DNA of 64,000 nt from Malus domestica (Eukaryota > Streptophyta > Magnoliopsida > Rosales > Rosaceae), in the NCBI RefSeq assembly GCF_042453785.1, contig NC_091676.1, positions 2,611,501 to 2,675,500 of the forward strand, read 5' to 3'. The notes beneath the pieces were generated by a model. It was not told the DNA's origin. It searched no databases and was given only the letters and a program-made list of their open reading frames with translations. Position numbers and translations under genes: made by a program. Shown here piece by piece: positions 25,046 to 37,000 of the stretch (within the stretch, counting starts at the first letter, position 1; each line of letters starts with the position of its first letter).

Positions 25046-27060
25046 TGACACGTCACAACCCTGATATTCTCCGAATACCAGGATAGACACGTGCTGGCCG
25101 ACACCCGAGGGTGACGAAAGCCATTAATTGATACAAAAGCTAAGAATAAGAAATAAATAAGAGTTAGAAATTTAAAATACAATGAATTAAAAATTTAGGA
25201 ATGTGTTCAGAGCATACAACTAAACCTAATCACTAAAAAGAATTAAAATGAAATTGAATGAATAAAGAAGTGTCGAGAGGACTCAAAGATGCTACTGCGG
25301 AAGTGTCTTGACGCCGGGATTAGGTGCCTTGATCCTAAGTCCTGAATGGGGGCGCAAAACAAAGGTGAGTGGACCAAGTTATATATACATACATAATACG
25401 AAAACAGTTGTGACCATACTAACCCCCAAGTTTATATATAATGAAAACTACTAACATAATAAGTGATGGAATTAATAAAAATCCTAGCATGCCAAAATAT
25501 CTCAAAAGTCATATCGCGGAATAACGTCGCAGAAATCAAAACAGTAAACGTCTAATAGATCGTCTCGTAAGCGCAGTGTGCTGCTAGAAAGATCACTGAA
25601 TAAATATAACTCCCGGCCCAATGCCTGCTCCGTGGTTTTTGCGCCCGTAGCCAGAGATTACCAACTCCCGGCCCAATACCTGCTCCATGTCCCTCAGCCC
25701 GTAGCTAGGGATTATTTCTCCCGGCCTAAATGCCAACACCAGATCCTCGCCCCAGGCGGCATAGTGTCCTCTAGGTACGCACAAATAGTTACATCTTTCA
25801 TAAATAACCATTTCATAATATAAAGTCATCAATCGTCTATACTATAAAGAGGGGTTTCTAAAACATGTCCTAGCATCCTATCGCCATCCATCGGATAGTC
25901 TACCAGTTCATGGTTTTTATAGAAAATACGATATATTAAAATATAGCTCAATATAGGCTAACAATTAAATCCTCACCAAAAACACAAGACGAAATTCAAC
26001 ATATTTAATAAACATGCTTATCATAAATCAAATCATAAACTCATAAGGCATGATATTCATTTATGCAATTAAACTATGAAATCATGTAAATTTTAGAAAG
26101 GGTCCACTCACAGTACTTAGCCTTCAAAAACTGCGCCACTAGCGAAGACGGATGTGTCACAATAATTGCCCCTAAGCAAATAAATGTTACATTTAGTCAA
26201 ACTCTACTTAAACGATTGAATTTGGAAAAACGGACATTGGAAATGGGTTCAGGACGTCGAATTACCCTAAGAAGGGTCCCGGACGAAAACCTGAAAAGTC
26301 AACCCTAAAGTCAACGTTGACCAGGGGTCAACGGTCAAATTAGGTCTAACGGGTTTTAAGCTTGAAATCCAGATTAAGGTTTAGGTTTAGGTTTAAATAA
26401 GATTAGGATCTATTGGGTTTTGGTTTTGGATAGGCCTAGGAATAAAAATGGTGGTTTGGGCTTAATCCCAAATCCACACATGCGGGCACAGCACACATGT
26501 ACACATGCATAGCACACATGCACACTTACACACACACAGCATACCACACACATGCACAACACATGCACACACACACGTGCATACATATACACATACGCAC
26601 ATACACAATCATACATACACACACAGAGCACCACACGGCCCTTAGGCCTTAGGCCTTAGGAGGAAATTGGGCTTTAAGCCCTTAGGCCTAAGGAGGAAAA
26701 ATAATATACATATATATAACGAAAATATTAGGTAAGAACGATTACACAAAAGGCTGAAGGGGTTGGTGAGTATGAAATGTATATGAAAAATAATATAACA
26801 TATTACACAAAAGGGGTTGGTGAGTATGAAATGTATATTCTATTATTGTTCAATGATTTACAAGAGAGTGCTCTTTATATGAGCCAATGAACATACAATA
26901 ATCATTCATGGTTAATAAAAACAATCATGAAAGACTAATGGACGTGGACAAAACACAATCATGAACGGCTAATGGAAGCAATCATGAAAAACTAAAGACA
27001 GCTAGTGAACTAGACGGCTAGTGGACAAGCAATCCATGTGTTGAGAAGAAGATTCCCTTT
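25046..27060. mobile_element. Repeat-derived insertion block, probably LTR-type fossils
   Basis: The left edge is set by comparison: F-box copy 2 matches copy 1 up to GGACACCA at 25045, and the unrelated sequence TGACACGTCACAACC starts at 25046. LRK10L duplication homology resumes near 27060. Within the block: an imperfect tandem repeat around CTCCCGGCC (25610-25745), a CA-rich tract, CTTAGGC repeats, and a doubled TTACACAAAAGG...TGAGTATGAAATGTATAT (26744 and 26811). An AT-rich stretch with a TATA-like box on the minus strand (about 26870) resembles an LTR. No coding domains remain, so family assignment is uncertain. Confidence 0.5.
26470..26700. repeat. CA-rich tract and CTTAGGC short repeats
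   Basis: Positions 26470-26635 are a degenerate (CA)n / CACATACA tract; 26638-26695 carry several CTTAGGC/CCTTAGG units. The minus-strand open frame across the CA tract (Cys/Val-rich) is a low-complexity artefact. Confidence 0.85.
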
Positions 27061-27394
27061 TACACTGAACACTGAACACTCGATCCTTTCCGTAATCTGT
27101 GTGGTTCAGAGGAGTGGCGAGGATTTTTTAATGTTATCTTTGAAGAGTGAAGGGGTCAAAGTCTTTCTGGTGCTTGTCAGGGGGGAAGTTGAGAAGGAAA
27201 CTCCCCTCATAGGCCATGGAAGTCTTTTTAAGTCGAGCAACATTTACATGGTTAGTTGCAGTCTCCCATATTCCAAGCCAACAGGGGTGTTAATACAATT
27301 CATCACTCTTGTTCTGAATTAGAGAAGGAGTAGATCTTCTTATTGTTCTTCCTTTGCGGCGCTTTCTTCTTGTTGATCAGTTGGGAATTTTCGG

Positions 27395-30300
27395 ATGGCT
27401 TCGGTGGCTTTGTTTATTCTCTCCGTTCTTGCTCACCATGTGGTTCTGCACTTTGCTGAATATTCAGAAGTGGAACCCTCCAAACATTGTCCAGAGCACT
27501 CCTGCAGTGACAGAACAAGCCCCATCAGATTCCCCTTCAAAAGCATGGAACATCCTACTGAATGCGGATTGTTCACAGTCAATTGTTCAGTACCCACTTG
27601 GACAACGATCCAATTGGAAGAGGGAGGATACTGGTATGAATTCCAAGGCCCTTTATCAACTACAATTTTTATCGACGACAATGACCTTGCCAACCGCTTA
27701 GCAAAAAATTACTGCAATGACGGAGTTTTGGACGACTTGAGTCTTCCCAGGGCTTCTCCAATCCCTTTTGTATCATTATCCACACCCAATCTTACCCTTT
27801 TCAAATGCAACACCACCTTAGACAAAAATTCTTATCCACAACTTATTTATGGCTGCGGAAATGCTTACCATACTTATTATACCAATCCATCCAACAGTAA
27901 TTTACCCAGCCCCCCGCCAGTGTGTACAACCATTCAGGTCCCCATGCGTCCGTCTCAACCCAACATGTCCTCTTCATTGATAGCTGAGTTTTACCTCAAA
28001 GTGGAAACACCAGACTGTACTCAATGTCTTGAAAGAAAAGGTGAATGCCTGGTTGAAGAGGGAAAATTTGAATGCGCCGAAGGTATGTACATTTACATGA
28101 CCTTTTTTACGTGCGATAATCCGATTCCTTTCTTAAAAGGATATGATTAGGGATGGGCAAATACCCATTGGTTATGGGTAATCGTGGTTACCCGTCCATT
28201 TAAATTAAACGGTTACGGTTATGGGTAACCGTTTAGATAAATAAACGGTTATGGGTATAACTGTTTACCTGTGAAATTTAAATGGGCGGTTATGGGTATT
28301 AACCGCAGTTATAAACGGGTAACCGTTTACCCATTTATTTTATATATGTAAAACTAAAACAAACCATGTTCTCGATCCGATAATACTTAGCACCCAATAA
28401 ATTAGCAAGGAATTCATTGGTCATTCTCTCAATAACACTGCTACAGGAATGATGATTCTCATCATCAATGAATTGGCCAAATTAATTTAAATTCCTTGCA
28501 GGTAACAGTGAAATTGATAGAAATGCTTTGACATAAATGTCTTCTAAACAATTTTTGTAACCCAATAATACTTAGTAAATATTATATTTACCTTCATTGG
28601 TAACAGTTAAAAATATCGTTCGTAAACTATTATTTCAATTATTGGAATGGTATAAGGACTTAAAAAAATTAAAATATGGAAATGTATGATGAATGTATAT
28701 AACGGTGTTTAATTGTCAAAAAAAAATAAAATTATGACAATTTTTTTTTTAATTTTCAAGTTGTTAAAAAAACATGTAGATTGATGAAAAATGGGTAATG
28801 GTAAAAAAAGAAAAAGATAAACGGGTTAAAAAGGATAAATGGATAAACGGGTATTAAACGGTTACGGTTACTGGTATGGTTAACCGTTTAGAAACGGTTA
28901 TGGGTATGGTTATAACCGTTTAGGCAATTACTCAACGGGTAAACGGTTATGCGGGTATGAGCATAACCGGTTATGAGTAAATAACCGCAGTTACTCGCCC
29001 GTCATAACCGTTGTTCATCCCTAGATATGACTCTTAGAAACAGCAAACAGTTCATTGAAACACACAAGTATTAAATGATCGTTATGTATGCATTAGCCTC
29101 CTTTTTTTGAATGGTAACATTATTTATGCCACTTTCATCTTGTGTGATTTAGCTAACAGCAGTTTTCTTTGCAGTTCATGTTGTAGGAGATAAGCAGTTG
29201 AAATTGAACCTAGGACTAGGTAAGATTAATATCTCTACATTTAAATATCTAATTGATATGGATACTAGGACTAGTGCTAAAACCAAGGATGGAAATCAAT
29301 CATATTCCCCTATCCCTCTGGATTAATTTTCTAAGAATCATGGAATGAGCAAGCGTTTAAACACATTGGCAAAGTCCATTGATTGCTCTGCATAACATAC
29401 CTTCAATCAAATTTAACTCTCCCTTAACAGTTGGTGCAGCTTTTGTTATCATCGTTCTAGTTGTTGTCTGTTGTTTCTCTTGGAAGAAGCGTATCCAAAA
29501 ACATCAAATTGTTGAGGCCTTTCTAAGGAGCTATGGGCCGCTTCAAGTTCAAAGGCATAGCTATTCGGAGGTCAAGAAAATGACCAACTCCTTCAAAGAA
29601 AAATTAGGACAAGGAGGCTATGGTGCTGTTTACAAAGGAAAGTTAAAGGACAGCCGTCTTGTAGCAGTGAAGGTCTTGACCAAACTTAAAGGAGATGGAG
29701 AAGAATTTATGAATGAAGTGGCAGCCATTAGTAGAACTTCCCATGTCAACATCGTCTCCTTGTTGGGCTACTGTTTTGAGGGTTCGAAGAGGGCTCTGAT
29801 CTATGAATTCATGCCTAATGGATCGCTCGAGAAGTTCATATTTGATGCAAGTACTCCCAAGAATGATCATCATCACTTGGGATGGGAACCTCTGTATCAA
29901 ATTTCACTCGGTATTGCTCGAGGATTGGAGTACTTACATCGTGGTTGCAACACACGAATTTTGCATTTCGACATCAAGCCTCACAACATTCTTCTTGATG
30001 AAAACTTCAGCCCAAAAATCTCAGATTTTGGCCTTGCCAAAATATGCAACAGGAAAGAGAGTATTGTGTCAATGTTGGGAGCTAGAGGTACAGCAGGTTA
30101 CATTGCTCCAGAAGTATTTTGTAGAAACTTTGGAGGGGTCTCACACAAGTCGGATGTGTACAGTTACGGAATGATGCTTTCGGAAATCGTTGGTGGAAGA
30201 AGGAACATCGACGTTGAAGCTGAAAATACAAGTGAAATATATTTTCCGCATTGGATTTACAAGCGCCTTGAATTGGATGAAGAGCTTGGTCTGCAGAATG

Positions 30301-30515
30301 TTATGAACGAGGAAGACAAAGTAAGAGCAAGGAAGATGATCATAGTGAGCTTGTGGTGCATCCAAACTGATCCTTCAAACCGGCCAGCGATGAGGGAAGT
30401 GATAGATATGTTGGAAGGGAGTGTTGACTCGTTGCAGATACCACCCAAGCCTTACTTGTCTTCTCCTCCAAAATCCCCGTTAGATTCTTCTACTACATTG
30501 ATATCAATACAGTAG
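27395..30515 (+). CDS. LRK10L-type receptor-like kinase, copy C
   Basis: Exons 27395-28082, 29187-29219 and 29431-30515 give 601 residues. Signal peptide MASVALFILSVLAHHVVLHF, GUB_WAK_bind ectodomain (CPEHSC, PIRFPF, TECGLFTVNC, YGCGNA), WAK-associated end (CTQCLERKGECLVE), membrane segment (GAAFVIIVLVVVCCFSW), then a non-RD kinase ([29 protein letters not shown]). The ectodomain is clearly more different from copies A and B than the kinase is. Intron 1 carries an 876-bp hAT-like element. The 5' region lacks a 29-bp segment present upstream of A and B (around 27295). Downstream lies the larger LRK10L1-type kinase remnant. Confidence 0.9.
28148..29023. mobile_element. hAT-like non-autonomous DNA transposon in intron 1 of copy C
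   Basis: Ends TAGGGATGGGCAA (left) and TTGTTCATCCCTA (right) form a short imperfect inverted repeat of hAT type. The flanks GATATGAT (28140-28147) and GATATGAC (29024-29031) match at 7 of 8 bases, as expected for an 8-bp hAT duplication. Both subterminal regions are packed with GGTTATGGGTA / AACGGTTA / AACCGTTTA motifs in both orientations. No transposase is encoded. Confidence 0.82.
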
Positions 30516-30708
30516 AAACCCTGTATTTTACTTGAACAAATATATGTTTTTCTGAGGCAATCTAAATAATGAAGTATGTATTTCATTTTTGTTTTGTTTA
30601 TTTCTGTACATGAATCAATGAATCAACACAGTAGGAGTGACCCTCTTACTACCACTCCTGCAATCATTATATGTTCAACACAGTTACAAACTCTTTAATC
30701 AATCCAAT

Positions 30709-31309
30709 TTGGGAAAACTCAAAGATGGCCGGGAAGTTGCAGTCAAGTTCTTATACAAACACAATTACAAACGCAGTGAACACTTCATGAATGAAATTGA
30801 AATCCCTTACCGGTCTTTGCCACAAAATCTTAGTCTCCCTTTATGGCTCCACCTCACGCCGCAGCCGCGAACTCCTCCTTGTCTACGAATACATTTCCAA
30901 TGGAGCCGTTGCTGATCATCTCCACGAAGACAGAGCAGACCCTGGCTCACTCACTTGGTCTATTCATATGAGCATTGCCATAGAAACCGCCAACGCAATG
31001 TCCTACCTCCATGCTTCTGAAATTGTACATCGTGATGTGAAGACTACCAACATTCCGCTCGACGGCAACTTCTGCGTTAAAGTTGCAGATTATGGGCTCT
31101 CCGGTCTCTTCCCCATTGATGTCACGCATGTCTCAATCGCTCCACAAGGGACACCAGGATGCGTTGATCCAGAGCATCACCAGTGTTACCAGCTAACTAG
31201 CAAGAGTGATGTTTATAGTTTCGGAGTTGTTCTCATGGAGCTCATATCATCTCTTCCGGCAGTTGATATAATGAGGCATAGGCACGAAGTTATTCTACCC
31301 CGGCCATAA
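30709..31309 (+). pseudogene. LRK10L1-type receptor-kinase pseudogene
   Basis: Starts inside the kinase Gly-loop region (GKLKDGREVAVKFLYKHNYK) and runs in a second frame through LLLVYEYISNGAVADHLHED, IVHRDVKTTNIPLD, VADYGLSGLF, QGTPGCVDPEHHQCYQLTSK and SDVYSFGVVLMELIS to an early stop after RHRHEVILPRP. There is one frameshift near 30800-30810. The ectodomain, membrane segment and C-lobe end are missing. Several usual residues are changed (NIL to NIP, DFG to DYG, PGYVDPEY to PGCVDPEH). It belongs to the RD-type LRK10L1.1/1.2 group, different from the non-RD genes beside it. No intact parent copy is in the window. Confidence 0.85.
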
Positions 31310-32626
31310 GCAAATTTCAAAAAGGTTTGTTCAAAGAGTTGGTAGATCAACTTCTTGGGTTCATATTTTATACATATAGTTTTGATCTTCTAGCGTTTTG
31401 GCTCTTCCTACTTGTTTGATGTCTATATCTTTTTCCTTCTATTTTTTCTGCTTCTTGTGATATCGTTTATCAACCAATTTGAATTATATGACATGATCAA
31501 ACACCTTCTTCATCGGAAAGTAAAACGGACATAAATGACAAAAGTTTTAGATTTATAGAGTTTTAAATCATTCTAATTTATACGAAAGGAGTTCAAACTT
31601 GAGTACTCTGGCGTAATCCACGTCTGACTATGTTAAAATATTAGAACTACTATTTCATCAATCATTTATTTAACACTTCTAAATTTGAATTTTTCATATG
31701 CTTGTTTGGTTACCAAAAATAAAAAATAAAAAATAAAATCACATTGTGGTGGTGAGGGTTAGGTAATGACAACGTTGTTGTACTTGTTCAAGAACCTTGG
31801 GTGCAGGCTAACAACGTGGAAAATGGAATTTGAAATCTAGGCCACCTAACTTGGAGGCTATGTATTTTAACTTTTTTACACGATGAAATTTGTTCACATG
31901 GAATATCGCTAGTGTTATTATCAAGGGTACTGTTAGAAATATTAGATTGTAGACAAAATTTACAAATTAAGAGATTTGTCACCAATAAGAATGTGCATAT
32001 CAACATTTAAGGTATAACCTCATTATCAACTTCCATATCATGTAGTTTACAAATTTAATCTTCCTAACATTACCCTATTATCAATTAATCTTTACAAAAT
32101 CTCTTATTAATGGATGAATTTTTTTGTAGAAAACATGAGCCGCTATACCAAATGTTACAATTTCTCCTATTAATGTTTAAAGTTTAAAAGAAATTTATCA
32201 ACCACTTATATATTGACACTTAATATGCGGGCTGGTGCAGACTAAAAAAATTTATCCTATTATTGGTTGAAACTGACCTTTCAATCTTCTTCAGTCAAAG
32301 AATGAGGTGTTGTCTCTTTTTCAGAACCCTATATAGATTTTCAGATTTTTGGAATTTCACTTGGAAAATGCACCCACTCTCTCTCTTCTCTCTCCTCTCT
32401 CACCCCCTCTCTCCCCTCTCTCTCCTCTCTTTGAATTAGTGAAAAACGAGAAGAAAAAAAACCCAGTCACTATTTGGTCTAATTTATAAGTGTGTGTACA
32501 AAAAAGATGCATCCACCTCCCAACATATCCTTTTCTCTATTTCACAAGCAATCAATCGTGTCTCAGTTTCTCCCCTGCAATCATTCACCATTTTAAATTC
32601 AAATATTCACCCCCAACAATTCACAT
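31310..32626. other. Intergenic, nothing clear
   Basis: AT-rich sequence without a supported gene. A weak continuation of the kinase remnant (GAGTTGGTAGATCAACTTC, similar to ELVDQLL) is seen to about 31365. A CT-rich tract with repeated CTCTCCCCTCTCTC lies at 32370-32430, probably in the promoter of the small gene downstream. Confidence 0.5.
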
Positions 32627-32636
32627 GTATATATAG
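32627..32636 (+). promoter_or_regulatory. Possible TATA box
   Basis: GTATATATAG sits immediately before the first ATG (32643) of the small gene. If it is the real TATA box, transcription would start about 30 bp downstream and the first ATG would be excluded; the second ATG at 32682 would then be used. Confidence 0.4.
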
Positions 32637-32681
32637 AGAGGAATGGGAGTTAGCAGCAGCAACAGGCCTCAAATCCAAAAG

Positions 32682-33110
32682 ATGGGGACTTTACAGAAAT
32701 TCAAGCTCCTCGCCACGCAGTGCGGCGTGGCCCAGAGCCCGACGCGAAGCCCGCGGTCGAGCCCCTTGATCCAGCTCCCCCGCCGCAAACCCACCTTGCT
32801 CATGCTCCTGACCCGGAGCAGCAGTCGCCGCCGTGACCCGCCGGTTCCGATGCCACTACCGGAAGAGCTTCCGGTTCAGAGGAACAGTTTGAAGGACTTG
32901 TTTGTGTCGTCGCCGCCATTTGAGTTGAACGACGGGAGGAAGGCGGAGAGTGAGAGAGATAAGCGGGCAGAGTTCGGTAGTTTGGGGGCGGTGGGTAAAG
33001 AAATTGGTGGATTTGGACCGGGCTCGCCTAGGCCGGCCTGGACCGGTTTCCGTTACAAGTCGTTAATGAGAAGGGCTTGGCGCCCTGTGCTCGTCACTAT
33101 TCCGGAGTAA
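32682..33110 (+). CDS. Small intronless plant protein of unknown function
   Basis: 142 residues from the second in-frame ATG (155 from the first at 32643). The sequence is basic at the N-terminus with conserved-looking pieces FKLLATQCGVAQSPTRSP, RRKPTLLMLLTR, NSLKDLFVSSPPFE and GFRYKSLMRRAWRPVLVTIPE. The body is GC-rich, unlike its flanks, which supports coding status. I recall similar small plant proteins with an ATQCG...SPTRSP start and an LFVSSPP motif, but no known function. No signal peptide, membrane segment or enzyme motif is seen. The start at 32682 is preferred because of the TATA-like site and because the family motif begins soon after it. Confidence 0.65.
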   Translation: MGTLQKFKLLATQCGVAQSPTRSPRSSPLIQLPRRKPTLLMLLTRSSSRRRDPPVPMPLPEELPVQRNSLKDLFVSSPPFELNDGRKAESERDKRAEFGSLGAVGKEIGGFGPGSPRPAWTGFRYKSLMRRAWRPVLVTIPE

Positions 33111-33200
33111 ATTACAACAACAAAGCCTTAGTCCACTAAGTGGCGTTGGCGGTATAAATCTTAGAATGATTTGCGGTCAAGTATTCCGTTAACTCTAAGT
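33111..33200. repeat. Dispersed-repeat remnant (ACAACAACAAAGCC type)
   Basis: TACAACAACAAAGCCTTAGT followed by CCACTAAGTGGCGTTGGCGG and TAAATCTTAGAATG resembles a common plant dispersed repeat (CAACAAAGCC...CCCACTAAGTGGGGTCGGC). It is short and diverged, and starts right after the stop of the small gene. Confidence 0.5.
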
Positions 33201-33514
33201 ACTTTTGTTTTCGTAAACTAATATTTGGAAAATATTATTAGAAGTTCTTTGTTGTACGTTATGTCATCAATCGTCTCTCACGATCTTGGTCCAAATATAC
33301 TAATACAAATCGATTTCGTATTGCATTGTATAATTTGTAGTTACCGGCATTGAATTTGTAGTTAAAAGCGTTTATCATACATTCGACGTTATGGTTTCAT
33401 GACTTACATAGTGCATTTGAACTCGTGAGAAACTTGGAACCTCTTCCAATATTAGACAGAGGGAATGCATCAAGCCAGAGCCGGTTGGTTTCGAGAATCA
33501 AAGAAAAATCCTAC

Positions 33515-33605
33515 TTTGAATAGAAACAACTTCCGAAATGAAAAGGACGGAACAAGAACTAGAGGGATCCACCGAAGACGATCCTTCCCTTATTTCGGAA
33601 GAAAC
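33515..33605 (+). pseudogene. ycf1: Plastid ycf1-like fragment (nuclear plastid DNA)
   Basis: One frame reads IETTSEMKRTEQELEGST then EDDPSLISEE. This closely resembles plastid ycf1 ([20 protein letters not shown]-type segment). The similarity covers about 90 bp and stops on both sides. Ycf1 (Tic214) is a plastid-encoded import protein; here only a scrap is present, so it is non-functional. It lies just past the likely 3' end of the NAD+ carrier gene. Recognition is from memory. Confidence 0.6.
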
Positions 33606-33766
33606 AGAGGTAGAACCATTACCATTACCATTCTTTTGAGGTTCCTTTCTAAAGTTAAAGTGGCTAAGGCCCAGGACCATGACTGTTGGGAGAACAGTTA
33701 ACACCACACATGCTAAAGCAACAATTCTTCCCTTTGGGACTAAAAAGGACAAAGAATAAGGCGTGC

Positions 33767-33772
33767 TTTATT
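33767..33772 (-). terminator. Likely poly(A) signal of the NAD+ carrier gene
   Basis: AATAAA on the minus strand, about 275 bp after the stop codon at 34044, with T-rich sequence between. It would give a 3' UTR of about 290 bases. Confidence 0.45.
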
Positions 33773-34043
33773 ACACCACCAAACCTCAAGCTTCCCCTGT
33801 TGGAAATAAAAGCACAACTTTTGCAAATTCTTATCTTATTACAACCCGATTCAAATCAAATATCATTTCGGATCTATACTTTTTGCATCAAAGAGCTCAA
33901 AACAAACTACTCGAGACCTAATTTCATGACGTACATTTTGAACGAAGAAAGAAAGGTTACAATAAGGGAACTAACTTTTTTCCCTTTCAAATGGAAAAAT
34001 TTCTTACAGTCAAATGGTAAATTCAAAAAAAGGGTGGATTCCT

Positions 34044-37000
34044 TCAATGTCTTGCCGTTAGCGGGTCTTTGTTTCCAAGAGGAAGTGGAGTCCTCTGATT
34101 TGTTTGGGCTTGTGCTTGCCGCAATGCAGAGTCATTCCCCTCTCTCTCGGTGCCTCCATTTCCCTTCTGAGGTTCGGCGTGGCCATCAGACTTAGGGTGG
34201 CCACCTGAGTGCTCGTTTTCTGTAAGTACAACCCTCCGCAAGAACCTATCTATCATCTCGTAGCTGGTAAATGTAATAACGGCAGAAGGAGTGGTTCTTA
34301 GTAGATTAGTAGCACAACCATTATAGAATCCACGAAGGCCTTCCTTTTGGAACACCTTCTTCATACAGTCAATAACTCCTGCGTACTGGGGTTCAATATG
34401 TCTCGCCTGCCCTTGCTCTTGCAGCCTCGAGCGCACAACCTAGAGATAATTAATTCAGTCAAGACAATAAAATAAAATATGAGAAAGATAGAGAGACACG
34501 ACTCTTAAGTTATAAGCAGTCATCCAAGCCCCAATCCGTTTACTGAGAAGTCCAGCTGAACATACCTCGTGAGGGTATGTTATTACAGAAGCGATTACTT
34601 TTGATACTGATGAAGCAAAGGCAACTCTACTAGGGTGTAACTTATCAACAGTTGTATTATCTGAAAATTATATTTACGGGGTCAGATCTAATTAATTAAT
34701 TAGAAAACGCTGAATTTTCAAGTAAAACAGTTCATCAAAGAAGTAAAAATATAACGTTTACCCCTTTTTGCCATGAAAGACTTTATCTTTTCATAAGCAG
34801 GAAATTGAATTGCAACATGACTTATGCCAGCCAACGAAGGCAAGATCCCACTGTTTGAAACCACACATGCAAACAAAAACATATCATTAAGGGAAACGAC
34901 GCGGATAGATTAAATATCAATTGAACAGACTCCTTTCACCGAATGGAAAAAAAAAAATCGATTTAAGCAAATATGAAATTCACAGTTTAGTGTCATATGA
35001 TGTAACTCGGAAGAAAAATGACCTATATAAACCTCGCAAGCCTTCCTCAGTTGCAATCCTTGAGAAAGCAGATCTCATGCTTTTGTAAGGAATCACACCA
35101 GGCCTCATTCCTTGTGTCTAAATGAAGTTGATCAAGAAGAATATATCAATGTACAAAAATGACAAAAAGTTCAAACGAGGAAAATTAATTAGTGTGAAGT
35201 CCTTGAATTTTCTAAATCCATGAATGTTGACTTTAAGTCAGAAACTAACATGTAATTATGTGGAAGAGATTCATTAGCCTGGTTAGACATTGGTTAAGCA
35301 TCAACCCCAAGAATAAAACATGCCCAGACATTTCTTAGAAACCCGTAAGCTCTAAAGGACCATCTCTAGCAAATATGTGTTTGCATAGTTGAACTAATAC
35401 TTTCTTTTATTTTCATTCGATGCACAGTTTACTTTCTCCCCACATCTCAAGTCAAGGACATGATAATTACGGAGAGTTTGTGTCGCATCCAGGAAAAAAA
35501 ACAATGTTCTCAGTCCCAATCCAACAGAATGCCATAAAAATAACAGGTCATTGTTCCCCATGTTTCAATATATTCTAGTACTTTATAATTGATATGCCAT
35601 TCTATTTTGCAATTTAAATATACCAATACAATTATGTTTGTGTTTTAAGTATAAGTAGACATATATTTATATATTATATAATAAATTTAATTAAAATTAA
35701 AAAAAACTAGGCCCCTGCCCGCCGACCGACTAGCTTCTAGCGCTTTTTAGAACCTTGTGCAACACAAAGAAGCATTTGCTATTGCAAAACAAATACAAAA
35801 TCCCGGAACTGAAATTAACTTAGAGCTACACAACCCTGAATTACGACAGCTGCATGCTTTAAAGGGCATATGTATGTGTGAGTAGTGAATACTGACCACT
35901 CCAATAAAATTATGAATTTTTTTAACATGAAATAAGCATGTGGGCTAGCAGAAAATGAGATGGAATCACAGATTCCCTTTACATGAGAATATATGTATTA
36001 CTACATTTTAAATGAATTACAAACACAAAAACAGTAAACTTACTTGAAGTCTGGTCTTAACAACCCACAATGGATTTGTTGAAATGGCTGTGGCAGCCCC
36101 GGCACCAGCAGCAGCAATCATATTTTCACCAATTGTGAGTTCTCCGATGCCATGAACTACAGTATGACCATAGTGAATGTTTAAAAGTAACTAGCTGAAT
36201 GCTATTAAATAGTCCTTAAACCTCTAAACTAAATCAAGAATATAGGAATACCAGGCGTTTCATAAGAAATAATTAGAGACAAACACAGACTTTTAAGCCA
36301 CATTTGGAAAAACCAACCATGAGTGTGGAGTAGGCCTTTGAGTTGCTCATAAACTGTGAAGTACACCTGCGTACAAACAGAGTGCATATGGCACCAGGAG
36401 AATTACAAAAAGTATATAGGTAAAAAAGTTGCATGTGATCTGACCGAGGGCCTCAAATCCTTGTGAAATCAAGTTTCCACAAGATAAAGGCTCCCAAAGA
36501 TTTATTTCACAATATAAGGCAACAAAAGTAATACTCACTGCCCAGTTTGGAAGTAGCGCTAGAATTGTAGGTGAAAGGCCCCGGTACATCCCCTTCACAC
36601 CTTCAGTCTTTAATATTTTTTGTAGGCTTGTGACAATGATACTACCTGATCATAGGCCAAAAGGAAAACAAAGAAGAACAGTCATACTGATATGCATGCA
36701 GTATGCAGTGCGAACCATATATACTACAAATTAATAGATCGACTCAAATTTGTCCTCGAAATGGCCATGAGCCAAATAAAAAAATTTATAGAACAAACAC
36801 AAAGCCCCCTGAAGCCGGTTCACCAATTAACAAGAAATGTGGCATACATTTGGTCAATGCATATTTTCTCGTTTATACAAATACAGAGAGTTCACAAAAC
36901 CGAAACTTTAACCAGACTACGATTCCATTTCCACCTAAACATGTGCTCCCATAGTCCCAATGAATCTAAGATCGTCAAAAATCGATACTTGCATTCGATA

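Noticed and set aside
26410-26634. Minus-strand open frame rich in Cys and Val
   Set aside because: It is a translation of a degenerate CA-repeat tract; low-complexity artefact.
33686-34195. Plus-strand open frame of 169 codons
   Set aside because: It runs antisense through the 3' UTR and last exon of the NAD+ carrier gene, and no domain is recognised.
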